NCBI GenBank assembly: GCA_000697665.1
Contig: KL197752.1
Location: 25,498-89,497 of the forward strand
Length of the DNA stretch: 64,000 nt
Reading direction: 5' to 3'
Source of the DNA: Jaapia argillacea MUCL 33604
Taxonomy: Eukaryota > Basidiomycota > Agaricomycetes > Jaapiales > Jaapiaceae
The position numbers and the translations under genes are program-made. Every line of letters starts with the position of its first letter. Position 1 is the stretch's first letter. Under the pieces are notes generated by a model. That model had not been told where the DNA came from, ran no database searches, and saw only the letters and a program-made list of their open reading frames with translations. Below, piece by piece: positions 15,350 through 27,079 of this stretch.

Positions 15350-16898
15350 GAACAATTAGGAGTTGCTTCCAGTCGAAGTCATTTTATAGGACTGCCATAT
15401 CTTCCGATCTTGTTGGGAAAGTACCGGTCCACCTGCTGGCTACAGGTGCCCTGAGCTGCAGAAGGCGCGCTGACAAGTCTCACGAAAACGGATGTAATGT
15501 TCTCGTGCAGTGCTTGGGCCAGTAAAGGTCAGGAAAAGGTCCTATTTCTGGTGGCCAAACCACGGTCTTCACGGACCTCGCAAATGAAAGGTACCTTTCC
15601 CTAGCGAGCGCTAGGGTGATGTGCATCATGTGTATGCGCTGAATTAGCCTGACATACACTTGAAGAGATATATACACCCACACAGCGTCCATTAATGAGA
15701 TTTCCCCAAGAGGATGTCCTCATTGGGGTACGGAGGAAGTACGAGCGATTGGTAGGATAATGGAGTCATGTCCAGGGTTGTGGAATTTGAAAATACTTGT
15801 CGGATGGAATGCACGAGGGCACCAAAAGGCGCCCTGCGCTTGAGCTTGAGCCCGACCTAAACTTAGTCGAAGGCTAGGTTGGACCAAGCTCTCGAGAGGT
15901 TGGCGTCCTCAGCGTTGTTCAAGTCCGGTTGTCTGCGGGGTGTTCGACATCCCAGGTGCTGCCACACAGGTCCAGGGTCAGATAGCGATTCGTCAACGAG
16001 TTCAGTTGGTGGAGGAAGACATGAATTCGAGTGCATTGAAGACTAACTACTAGAGTCGGTGAACGCCGCCAGGCACCACGTCCCCACGAGTTCAATACAG
16101 CAGGCACGAGTTCCGAAGCCATCCCGTTCCCTGTCGTGCGCAGTGGGATATCTCTGTCCATTTTGACTCACTATCTTACACGCCCCGGAACCCCTATGCA
16201 TACGGTTAGGGGGAATACTAATGATCCAGGACAGTCGGAGATTGTCGAGACCAATCGCGCGCTCTGTCGTAAGTAGTGGTCAACACGTTCGACCTGATGC
16301 ATCTGTGGCTGAGGGCGGCGGAATCCGTGAAGTGGACCAAAACAGACTACAGAAAGCCTGAGGAGAAAGATGCGAGTTAGGTTTTGCCGAGCCAGACTTG
16401 AGCTGCATAGACAGCGTGGAATATAGAAGCGAAGCTGCGCTGCAAATAACAATACGAAAGCGAAAAGGCATAGATAGCAGAATCACCACCAATGATTTCG
16501 ATGTTTCCATTTTGGGCAATTTGGTTTCCCGAAGGGGTGCAGCAATCCTTTCTTCTCCGAGTCTTATTCCTACGACTATCACCATGACATCAACCTCCGG
16601 ACACACGCAATCGCGATGCTGTGCACATACTTCCTCATTTTTCCTGTCCGACTGATCTGTCCAAGCCACTACAATCCCCTCGGCATGGACTCACTCGCGG
16701 GCGATGGGCATTCCATCAGTCCGCTCAACTGTCCTTTTTGTATGTCTGTGTTTATCGTATTTCGTACAGGGATCCAAATACGCTAAACCGAGAAGAAATT
16801 TGACATGAAAATGTTGTCCATGCGTATGGAAAAAAAAGGCAGCTCAGAAGTCCAACCAATCCAAAGTACCAAACTAGATGTATTTGAAGTGTCAACGT
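15350..16898. repeat. 5' flank of M1 and 3' flank of M2; part of tandem unit
   Basis: No gene seen. This 1.5 kb spacer shares landmarks with the spacers upstream of M2, M3 and M4. One is a GCACGAGG motif followed by a GGCGCC-type word near 15,810-15,840, with counterparts near 19,925, 24,995 and, inverted, near 62,340. Another is the segment at about 16,490-16,580, which resembles 25,400-25,460. The last 140 bp resemble the 3' flank of M1. The direct repeat unit is about 4-5 kb. Confidence 0.6.
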
Positions 16899-19435
16899 TC
16901 ATTGGAACGATTTCAGGGCAGTCGATGGGGTGACTTCTTCCCGGTAATCACCATCATTCCCCACGTAATCGTGCAAAGGAGTATGATCACTAGAGGGACT
17001 GTGCCCCGCTTCGACCAACGCCGGACCCTCCGAGGTGGACTGGAGACGAAGTGACATCCCTTCGTTCCTCGTAAAGTCCTCCCAATCAAATGCATCAGCG
17101 AGTCCGCGCCCGGAGGATGCTAAGATCAGATGGAGCGCGTGTGTGGGGTCGAATGACTCCGGAGAACCGTTCTTTCCACGAACGGTGACATCCCCATACC
17201 CTTGCCTAAACTTGAGCGAAAGGCAAACCATCACGATGGACGAGATGGCTGTCACAGTCATAGGAATCAGGATGAGGAAGGATATTGAAGATTCGCGGTG
17301 CTGCCACCCCATGGTTCCTGCGAACAGGGTACCGTGATAGCTGATGGTCATGTTTTCGGGGATCTTGTCATCCGGGAAGACGCCGGTCGTTGAATATCCA
17401 GACCGTAAGTCCTACAATAACCGAATCAACTCAAAAGCTAACAATCGGGGAGAAAGACGGGTTACTGTTGCCGCAAACTCAACGAGTCCCCTCAGGTAAT
17501 CCTCCTGTGAGGGACTATGATTAGTGGATACAGGCATTGTTTTACAGTACTCACCAGAATACCATTCGAAAGGGCCTCCCGCTCTTGACTAGTTCCATTC
17601 TGACTCTGAGGCTGGCTGGAATAAAGCGACAATATATCGTTGCCAATTGAGTTTCCCCAAAGACTCTGCGAACCATAGAAGAGGGCCGTAAAGGTCCTGA
17701 CGGTGTATTGTCCGATATCAAATTCGGATATGTTGTATTGACTATTGAAGTCGATTGGTGTGTGGGTTTGAGAAGTAATCGTTTCCGAGACGTTAACGAC
17801 GGTAGTATAATCAACGCGAACTGTTGTGAGTTTCGGCGTGATCATGCAGAAAGTTTGGTTGGTGAAATCGTACGAGGTGCCAATACCTGCCATCACCGCC
17901 ACTAGCATGGCCAAGGGCGTCAAAGTTTAATCAGAACCAGACTTGTGGACCTACTTACGATGTGAAGAGGCAGTATAACCACTGGTGTTGGTTGAACTCA
18001 TATTTTGGAAAGGGCATACATTGCCCCAGAATAGTCCGTCAGTACCGTATGCAGCGACCTGATCGTAATTGGCTGAGAAGAAAGCTCATCAGATTCAAGC
18101 AGGACAGATAAAATTCGTTCACTAACATTGTACTGTACCGTCCGGGCAGTACAGAAACCATGACCACTGCGTGTAGTTACGGAGTGAGGCGTTGGTATCT
18201 CCGGGACCACGAGGAGTGATAAGGAAGTTATATGATAAGATATCCAAATATGCTGGCCCAATATAATCCAATGAACGCTGTTGGCACGATACGTCGGCAC
18301 TGAATCCCTGCTGAAGGAGGGAGTAATTGCTCGTAAATCCAGCTGCATGGGGCAAATCTTGCATAGTATAGTTGCTGAGAATTGGACCCCCAGCAAAATT
18401 AAGACCACTAGGATAGATCGCACGGTTCAATCCAACCGTTTGTGGTGAGCCGGTTGGGAGAATTCCTCCTAATCATATGACGCAGCGCAAGTTCAGCGAA
18501 GAACAGTTCGTGAGCGGATGAATTTACCTGTTGAGATATTGAAAGTCACTGAATTGTAGTTGATGGTGTTTGGAATACCAAAACGACGACCCGCAGATGC
18601 GATGCCGCTGATATCGATAGGGAGCGAGATGACATCCCCTGCCAAAGATGAGGCTACAGTGTTGTCAATATATACAAGAATGTACATCGACGAGAATCAA
18701 CCGTCGTACCTCCGCCCACCTCATAGTCATAATAATCTCCTTCAGGGTATGCAGCTTCGACAAAGTCACGAAAAGCAGGGCTTCCAATGTTCAGCTCCGT
18801 CCCATTGATGGGAACTTCCACCGTTATTAGCGTGGGAGTTAGCAGGGTGGTCCATCTAAAACAACATCGGGATTGGATGGTTGTAAGTTTGAGGAATCAC
18901 GAACCCAGCGGTTTGCGCACTCAGTGCGACAACAAATGTGGCCGTGCCCAGTGTCCACCAAGGATGGCGAGGATTCAAGACGAAAGACTTTTTGGATAGT
19001 TCAATTCCCACATTGAGTGAGAAGAAGGAGACGGGTCTGTGAGAAATAAGGCGGGAAGCCAGCAAGTAGCGAACCGCTCGCGAGCAAAGTCTACGAGGAT
19101 ACAAACTGTTAACTACGAAAAATAGCAGGTGACAACACATACAATGACGAGAGGATTGAAAGTATCGTGGCAATTGTTGTGACAACAGCCGTCGTCGCGC
19201 GGGGATACGTCAATATGGTCGTCGCCAATTTATCGGGCAGAGTAATTTGGTTATAGCGAGCGATTGCCCCATAGAAACCCCAAGCGAATGCCATGAGAGC
19301 TAGCTGACCGATAACGATGGCGATGTGCAAGCTCAGAGTTTGGGATTGAACATGGCGGAGTTGACGCGATGGATTCGTTTCAGAGGGACCTGTTTTCGGG
19401 AGGGACGCAAAAGGAAGAGAGGCAGACGAAGCCAT
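16899..19435 (-). CDS. M2: membrane glycoprotein, second tandem copy
   Basis: A paralogue of M1 with the same exon layout and topology. The ATG at 19435 gives MASSASLPFASLPKTGPSE, TM1 (LHIAIVIGQLALMAFAWGF), TM2 (TTAVVTTIATILSILSSLY), TM3 (LGTATFVVALSAQTAG), the N-glycosylated ectodomain (NYSLL, NYTMQ, NYTQW, NVSET) with GFSADVSCQQ, TM4 (LILIPMTVTAISSIVMVCL), and the tail motifs SFDPTHALHLILASSGRG and DAFDWEDFTRNEG. The tail end differs from M1 in sequence and length, which is the most variable part of the family. By eye M2 is the copy closest to M4 at 62.8 kb, including its upstream flank. No clear damage was seen, though not every splice site was checked. Confidence 0.75.
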
Positions 19436-20600
19436 CGACTTGATGGTTCCAGTAGATGTCAGGCAGGACAATAATCAGCCCTCTCCCTCCCCGAATCTTA
19501 TGGGGGCTTGACGGCTGGAGGCCGTGCTCAGGGACTGCGAGAAGACTGACTAGTGACTTTACGCAGGAACGGACATAGCGCCTTCGTTCGGTGCTTGGGC
19601 GACTGATAAACACAGCGACATTTGACTTCAGGTGACCAGAGCACTCCAGAGCGTTGCTTGTTGTTCTTCGGGCGGTGCCTCATCCGCCCCGCGCAAACGA
19701 GTGTTTACGTTTGACTAAGCCAGAGACCGGTGAATCAATGATATGCGAGTGCACTTGAAGCGATATGGGTACGTACATACATCGATCCTCAATAGATCCC
19801 TCTAACTCATGAGCCCGTGATGTCCTCCCCCAATTAATGGATAAGCAACGAGTGTTTGATAGGCTGGTTAAGTCCCAGAGTCAGGGACGAGGAACGCAAA
19901 AACGGGTCGCTGGTTGATGCGAGGACGCACGAGGCCACAAACAGGCGCCCAACGCTCCTAGGGGAATGCTAAACACCGACATGTCATATCCGCATGCTAT
20001 GAAAGTAAGTTTGAATACAGTCAGTACTGGCTCCGAAGCTTTACAGTGCTCATCTGCGTCCTCAGTTTGGTGTTAGGAAATCTTTGAATAGAACCATCCG
20101 ACAAAACACTAGTGGAAGCCGAACGGCGCCGTACCTAAATGTGTAAGTATAGGCAAGAAGGAAACTGATGGAAGTGGCCAAACGAGACGCCGCTTGCCCT
20201 CTCTTGGTCGTGATCCACACACAGTGAGACGAGGGCGATAGAACGCCTTGCGAGAGCTTTTGGGTCGAGGGGAAGGACTTCAAGGAGATTCAGAGACGAA
20301 AATTGCTCCGTTCCGGGCTGACGGTAGACTTGTGACCAGTCCCTATTTACACGCAACGGTACGCAATGTTGATTCCGAGGGCAAATCGGACGGGAAAACG
20401 CGAGGGAAAGAGAAAATCGTCGCAGGCGGCAGGGTAATTGCCTGTATGAGGACTAGTAGGTTCGGAGCAAGCCCTTCTCCGTGCCAATGCGTGGGAACTT
20501 TGACGTGCTTCCAGAGATCGGCCGTTTTCGAGTTATCTTCGTTGATTCATCACGGCGGAGATACCCTTCGCTGTGGCCTGTTCTACCTGTCGCTAGGTTC
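19436..20600. repeat. 5' flank of M2, matched by the inverted right arm
   Basis: No gene seen. The first 900 bp or so have an inverted counterpart at about 62,829-61,950. A shared landmark is the stretch at 20,150-20,300 (coding nothing obvious), which matches 61,950-62,115 on the other strand, including the words CGAGGGGAAGGACT and CTCTCTTGGTCGTGA. The match stops near 20,340-20,360, and the helicase fragment begins a few hundred bases later. Confidence 0.65.
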
Positions 20601-21020
20601 ACCAATCAAAAATCGTGACTCACCTCGAGAGCCTTGAGGGGGTTGATCACTATGACTGCTTTTTTTTGCACCCCCGATGGTAGCCAATCCCTCGAAGATC
20701 AGAGACTTGCCATAACCAGTGCCAGCACACAGAATATTAATACTGTCATAGCCCCGAAGATCCCTTGAGATAAGCTCCAGTTAGCTCCAGTTGCCAAGAA
20801 TCGGACTCAAAGGACAGCTTGAGCTTCTCGACCAGCTTTTTCTTGATATTCTCGGGCAAGAAATTTGGCGAATCGGATTGACACCTTGCAAGCGTCGAGA
20901 GGGAAACTTTCGTTGGCTAGGAGTTCCTGGAGACAGAGGCACAGATCGTGGAGCCTTTCGTGGAGTTTGAGGGGCAGTGGGGGCCAGCGTCGAGGGGGCG
21001 CGTTCGCTCTGTTTCAACTT
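20600..21020 (-). pseudogene. Fragment of a RecQ-like DEAD/DEAH helicase, broken
   Basis: The - strand carries, in shifting frames, NFLPENIKKKLVEKLKLSFE, SDSWQLEL, then ISRDLRGYDSINILCAGTGY with GKSLIFEGLATIGG directly after, and finally a VINPLKAL-like piece near 20,645. The GTGYGKS word is the Walker A motif and the following helix is typical of the RecQ-like helicases that are numerous in mushroom genomes. At least two frameshifts separate the blocks, and only the N-terminal region through motif Ia is present; motifs II to VI are absent. The preceding Ser/Pro-rich stretch (up to 21,017) is probably its disordered N-terminus. It lies exactly where the right arm has no counterpart, so it is an insertion in the left arm or a loss on the right. 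Confidence 0.65.
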
Positions 21021-21987
21021 TCATGGCAAGTCGCGTTAAGTGAGACGCGTTGGGCCTTGTCGACTTGGTCGTTGATCAACACACCGCGAAGTTTCTTGCT
21101 CCCGACAGCATTGTCCGATTGGCGTGCCATATACTTGTTTATTGGCGGACCATCGGACTGTCGAGCTCCAGCAGCATATAGGAAGCTTAGCAAACCATCA
21201 AGGTTGACATCCGCTCTTTTCCTCCTTCACCCAGGTCTTCGGTTGACCATACCATCGAGTCCCGCCCTTCTGCGAAGTTGCAACAATTCGTGCTACATTT
21301 GATATCTATTGCTGCTAACCTTCGACCCTTCTATGGACGACAACGAGCTGCGAAATTGTTCATAGTAAGTCACTCGTCCTCCCTCTCGCGGTCCTCCTTC
21401 GACTTCACGCGTTATCAGGTGTTGTCACCAGATCATGATTCCCTGATCCACCTGCTCAACACAAAATCTGTTCTTATTGAGCGTTGGTCCACCGGCACAA
21501 GCCTTCAAGCTTCAAGTTGAAAGCGGTGCGAACGCTCCTTGGTTGCTACGAAGATCTTCAGATCTTGGCGTCTACTTGATCGGTACGTATGCTCATCCGC
21601 CACCCTCCACCCATAACTACCCGTCATCCCATCGTCCCAACCCCATGCAACCGACGGCCTTGTTGGTGTCCAACCAGGTGTTGTTGCGCCCAGTGACTGG
21701 TGTTTCGCCACCGGCTGATGGAATGCAGTTGCATTAAATCCCTCGCCCACCTGGACAGTGATATGACTAACCTGACGGACTTCGCTGGTGAATGTCTTTC
21801 AACAAATACAACACAGAAAGCTATATCAGTCGCTCATCCGCACGACCATACTCCAATCGGTAGTGTCCCATGTGTAGACTCATGGGTGAATGACCCAACG
21901 AACCAGGGGGACAGTTTATACGAAAATGTCGTCCAGTGCATCCAAAAACGGAGAGAAGGGGTCCCAATATCGAACCCCAAAAGTATT
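21021..21987. repeat. Spacer between M2 unit and M3, related to 25.3-26.2 kb
   Basis: No intact gene seen. Parts align by eye with 25,480-26,200 and, inverted, with 61,870-61,400. One landmark is the CTTCCACTGGCAGGTATCG-type region, here degenerate near 21,225. Others are GCGAAGTTGC near 21,272 and a TATCAGGTG motif near 21,415. The last 80 bp are the 3' flank of M3. Confidence 0.5.
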
Positions 21988-24560
21988 TTACTTGACGAAG
22001 CTCCTTGGGAATGTCTTCTGGGCAGTCAACGGGGTAGATTCTTCCTGGTAATCACCATCATCCCCTATGTAAGCGTGGAAAGGAGTATGATCACCGGAGG
22101 AATGGCGGTTCTGCTTCAAAGAGCCGCGCCCCGCAGGGACCAACGCCGGTCCCTCCAGGGTGGATCGAAGACGAAGTGGTATTCCTTCGTTCCTGGTGAG
22201 GTCCTCCCAATCAAACGCATCCGCAAGTCCACGTCTGGAAGATGCCAAAATCAGATGGAGCGCATGTGTGGGGTCGAATGACTCTGGAAAGCCGTTCTCT
22301 CCACGAACTGTGACGTCCTCATGCCTATGTCGATACTTGAGCGAGAGGCAGACCATCACGATCGACACGATCCCGGTCAAGGTGGAGGGGATGAGGATGA
22401 GGAGGGAGAACGAGGATTCGTGGTGCTGCCACCCCATGGTTCCGGCTAGGAGAGTACCGTTATAGCTGACAGTCATATTGTCGGGGATCTTGTCGTCCGG
22501 GAACACGCCAGTCGTTGAAAACCCCGACCTTAAGTCCTACAGGAACTGAATTAAATCAAATCTAACGATTTAGGACAAAGACACGTTACTGTTGCCGCAA
22601 ACTCAACGAGCCCCCTTAGGTAATCCTCCTGTGACCCTATGAGAATTGAATACATGGAATCGGTTTTAGATGCTCACCAGAATACCGTTCAAGAGGGCCT
22701 CCTGCTCTTGGCTAGTTCCATCCCGACTCTGAGGCTGGCTGGAATAGACTGAGGAAATCCCATTGCCAATGGAGTTTCCCCAAATACTCTGCGAACCATA
22801 GAAAAGGGCCGCAAAGGTCCTGACAGTGTACTGCCCAATATCAAATCTGGATATGTTGTACTGGCTGTTGAAATCCATTGGGATGTGGGGGCGAGAAACC
22901 ACGATTTCTGAGACGTTCACCACGGAGGTATAATCAACGCGGACTGTTGTGAGTTTTGGCTTGATCGTACAAATGGTCGTGTTGATAAAGCTGTACGATT
23001 GGCCTAGGCCTAACATCATCGCCACTGTCATAGGCAGGTGGTGTCAAAGTTCGATCAGAAGAGTAAGGGGTTAGGCTTACGATGAGAAGATGAATCGTAG
23101 CCACTTGTGTTGGTCGAACTCATGTTTTGGAAGGGGCAGATACTGCCCCAGAATATTCCATCTGTTTGTGCCACCGTAACCTGGTTGAAATCGGCTGAGG
23201 CGAACGAAAGTTCATCAGATTCAATGTAAGACGGATGAGATTCGTGCACTAACACCAGAACAAGCCGTCCGCACAGTATAAGAACCACGACAGCTGTGTG
23301 TAGTTCCGTGGTGATTCGACTCCGGGACCATGAGGAGTGATCGGGTATGTATACGAGTACAAGTTCAACGTTGGTGGTCCAAACAAATCCTTTGAAACCT
23401 GTTGGCATGATACGTCGGCACTGAATCCCTGTTGAGTGAGGGAGTAATTGCTCGTAAACCCTGCTGGATGGGGCGGATCTTCCATGGAAAAGTTGTGGAG
23501 GATTGGGCCTCCAGCGAAGTTGAGGCCGTTAACGAAGACCGTACGGTTCAACCCAGCTGTTTGTGGCGAGCCCGTTGGAAGAATTCCTCCTGGGAATTCA
23601 GCGTAAGGTCAGTGAAGAATTATTCGCGAAGGAATGAAACTGTACCTGTGGAGATGTTGAACGAAACGAGATTGTAGTTGATGATGTTGGGAATACCAAA
23701 CCGACGACCAGCAGATGCAATGCCGCTGATATCGGTAGGAAGCGAGATGACATCTCCTGATAGAGACGAACCTAGAGCACTGTTAATCTACGGGAATGGC
23801 CGTGGACAGAGAAAATCGATGAGCGTACCCGCGCCTGTCTCTCTGTCATAATACGACCCAATAGAATATCTAGCTTCAACAAAATCGCGAAAAGCAGGGC
23901 TTCCGATGTCCAGCTCCACCCCGTTGATAGAACATTCCACTGTTAGTGCCGTGGGCGTTAGCAAGGTTGTCCATCTAAACTACCAATGTCAGGATCAGAT
24001 GGTCGCAAGTTTGAGAAATCACCAACCCAGCGGTTTGCGCACTCATTGCGACAACAAAGATGGCCGTGCCCACGGTCCACCAAGGATTGCGAGGATTTAA
24101 AACGAAAGACTTCTTGGACAGTTCAATTCCCACATTGAGGGAGAAGGAGACAGGCCTTTGGGAGACGAGGCGGGAAGCCAGTAAGTAGCGAACAGCGCGT
24201 GAGCAAAGTCTACGAGTAAACGAGGTTAAAATCCATAACGTTGGCAGAACGACAACACATCAACACATACAATGACGAGAGGATTGAAAGTATCGTGGCG
24301 ATCGTTGTCACAACAGCCGTCGTCGAACGGGGAAAGTTCAATATCGCCGTCGCCAAGGTGTCGGGCAGAGTGATTTGGCGATAGTGAACAATTGTCCCAA
24401 AGAAACCCCAAGCAAATGTCATGAGACCGAGTTGACCAAGAACTATCACAATGTGCCAGCCGAGGGTTTGGGATTGCACATGGGAGGGGCGTCGAGTCGG
24501 ATTCATTTCAGAACGAGTTGTTTCCTGGAGCATGGACGAAGAAGAGGCGGGTGAAGACAT
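21988..24560 (-). CDS. M3: membrane glycoprotein, third tandem copy
   Basis: A paralogue of M1 and M2 with matching exons. The ATG at 24560 gives MSSPASSSSMLQETTRSEMN, TM1 (WHIVIVLGQLGLMTFAWGF), TM2 (TTAVVTTIATILSILSSLY), TM3 before the first ectodomain exon, an ectodomain with GILPTGSPQTAG, NFSMEDPP, NYSLTQQGFSADVSCQQ, NYTQLSWFLYC and NMSSTNTSGYDSSSHRK, TM4 (LILIPSTLTGIVSIVMVCL), and the tail SFDPTHALHLILASSRRG with DAFDWEDLTRNEG. The C-terminus is longer than in M2 and ends RSFVK before a TAA at 21988-21990. One tail residue differs (SSRRG instead of SSGRG). It is divergent from X1, about 2.5 kb away, and no clear break was seen. Confidence 0.75.
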
Positions 24561-27079
24561 CAACTTGACGGTTCCAGGACAAGTCGGGGAAGGTTGCAAG
24601 AAGTGCTCCTCCCAAGAAGTCAGCAGAGTCGGAATACCCAGAGACGCCAAGAGGAGCGACTTTGCACTGGGAAGTCATGCCGATGCCGTGCGGTACTTGA
24701 GCGAGCAAAGATCGCGGCGATGTCCGACTTCATCTGACCAAGGCAGTGCACTCCACCCAGCTTCCTCCCTCGCAAATGGGTGGAAGTTCGATGGGAGACT
24801 GCTGGTAGGTGAGTGGTGAAGTAGCTCGCGAGTTGGAGGACCGCAACGATATGAATACACACATAAGCATCGTCGATCGAGACGTCTCTGTCAGTCCACC
24901 TGCGCTAGTCGAAGATAACTTGCGAGTATTTGATGGGATAATCGATCCGAGAGCAAGCAATGAGAACCTCAAAACGTTTCATTAATGGCTGAAGATGTGC
25001 ACGAGGCCACAACGAGGATCCTTGCGTGAGCGCCGGGTGCCCATATCCACGTTGGCTACGTTGGCATCAGGACGCTCTCAAGGCATGCTGTTTCCTGTCG
25101 TCTTCAGTGAGTGCAATGCAGTATCTAGGCCTAAATAGACTCACCATCTGATAAGACCCCGTGTGGTGAAACATCTTTGGAACGGCATCAAGGAAACAGA
25201 TTTGGGACTCAGTCGGGACGTTGAACTGTGTTGGAAACGAATGACCCACGACCTGTCGCGATCTGCGAGCCACTGCTTTCCAGGATGGACAACATTAGAC
25301 CTTCGCGAGGACGTTTGGATTGACGGGAAGGAGAGCCTATGGCTCAAGGGCAACGATTCTTCGGTATGATGAAAGTGGCCTGAGACGCTGACCGTTTCGA
25401 TGTTTCGATTTTGGGAAATTCGGATTCTCAAAGGGGACGACGGTCATTCCTTTTCTGGACGACGTTATTATTGTCGGCACGCATTGCACACTGTAGTACT
25501 GGCATGCAAACCCAACCCATTGTTCATTGGCCGTTATCGAACTTTCGGTCCTTAGCAACATATAAAGGCGTCGAGAAACCATCCAGCTCAACACCATCCA
25601 TTATTTTCCTCTTCCACTGGCAGGTATCGTCGATACAATTGGCACCCACCCTCCGGCGAAGTTGCGAAGTACAGTGCTGCGCTTGACGATATTATGGGTC
25701 ACTGAAATCCGTCGGTGATGTATTTCGACCCCTCGAGTCTAACAATGGGCAACAACTCTGCGTTATGTTGAGAGGGTTTATGGTAAACCACCTTTTATGC
25801 ATTTCGAGAGTCTTTCTCGTTGAACTATCATCACTAGACAGCATCAGTCCACTCTATCATGTACACTGTTGGCCCAAGCCCCGCCCTTTCAATTGATACA
25901 GGTTCATCGTGTTGTTGATTGAAAATGGTATGTTATGTTTCTTCAAATTGGTTTCTTCCAGGCTGTAGCTGACAATATTTCCGGGTTTTACAATGTACGT
26001 AGTGATATCTGCCCACTTGCCCTCCCATCCAGCCTGCGACCGCCTTCACGGGTTTCTATCAGGTGTCGTTCAGTCTAACGCCGACTCGCTGGCCACCTAA
26101 CCGCAAACTACTATGATTTGGCCACCAGCACGGATACCCACCTTACTCTATCCTTCACTCCAACCGACCTCGCCTGATGCCTGGGTTATTTTCTATCAAG
26201 TGCCGTCGAGCCTAGCACCGACTCCCTGACCACCTGATTACGAGGCTGAAACCCAAAATCCTCCGAGTTTGCCCACTTGAATCAGGGCGCCGTTCCTTGA
26301 GCCTCCGAGCCTGACCTCTACAGACCTTTTTGTCTTACAACAACATTTCTGTCAGTACTAACGTCATCGCGTTCATGTTCCTCGCCTATGTGGTTGTTTT
26401 CCGTCTTCGCCGGGACCACTCTTGCAACCTTGCCTTGTCGGGATCAGTATGTATCGTGGATTTGACCTCAACAGCGACTTTGTCGGCGACATAATTTTAG
26501 ATCCCACCCAAATTGCACAGCCACTCTTTCTGCCTTGTGAAGCTGTACCTTACGGCATATTCGTCGAGGAAGCCATTGTCTTCATTCTTGTCACCTTCCC
26601 ATCACCCTGCCGGTCAGGTGTTCCCGAGTGCGTCGTCGTTCCTGTATCAGTAGCGTCCGGGCCGTCGTCCGGGCTTTACATCGACCGTCATCAAAGGGCC
26701 AAACTACAAGTCTGAACTACTGCATATGTCAATGCGACACGGTGATCCTCTTCCTCTGCACTCTCGACATGCAGACGTCCGCACTTCGCGGTCTTTCTGT
26801 CCCTGTTTCAATGCTCAAGTGGTCGCAACGGCTTTGGACTTCACTTCTTCTGGATAGTCACTCGACAGCCATCTCGTTCCTCAGCCCCGAAACTCACGGC
26901 GGTGAAGACAACAATCCACCAGATGCCACAGTGGGGGCTTTGCGTTCCTCCCCTGGTTAGGTCAATCCACCGCAAATCGCGGAGAATGTTGGGTATAAGT
27001 ATGGTTGATAACTTTGAGTAGAGGCATCTCAAACCACTCGACAATCACCCACATCCTCAGCAATCTCAGTCTCGACAAC
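24561..27079. repeat. Shared 5' region between M3 (-) and X1 (+)
   Basis: A 2.5 kb divergent spacer. From about 25,480 onward it matches the inverted sequence 61,870 down to 60,427 in the right arm, with only small gaps. Landmarks are the CCCATTGTTCATTGGCCGTTATCGA region, split here at 25,515-25,540, the GGGATCAGTATGTATCG word at 26,438, and the ATGCAGACGTCCG stretch at 26,770. Around 26,050-26,250 a segment of about 130 bp is present twice in tandem (TTTCTATCAGGTGTCGT and TTTCTATCAAGTGCCGT). Open frames at 26.4-26.96 kb overlap each other and look like shadows; no gene is called. Confidence 0.6.
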
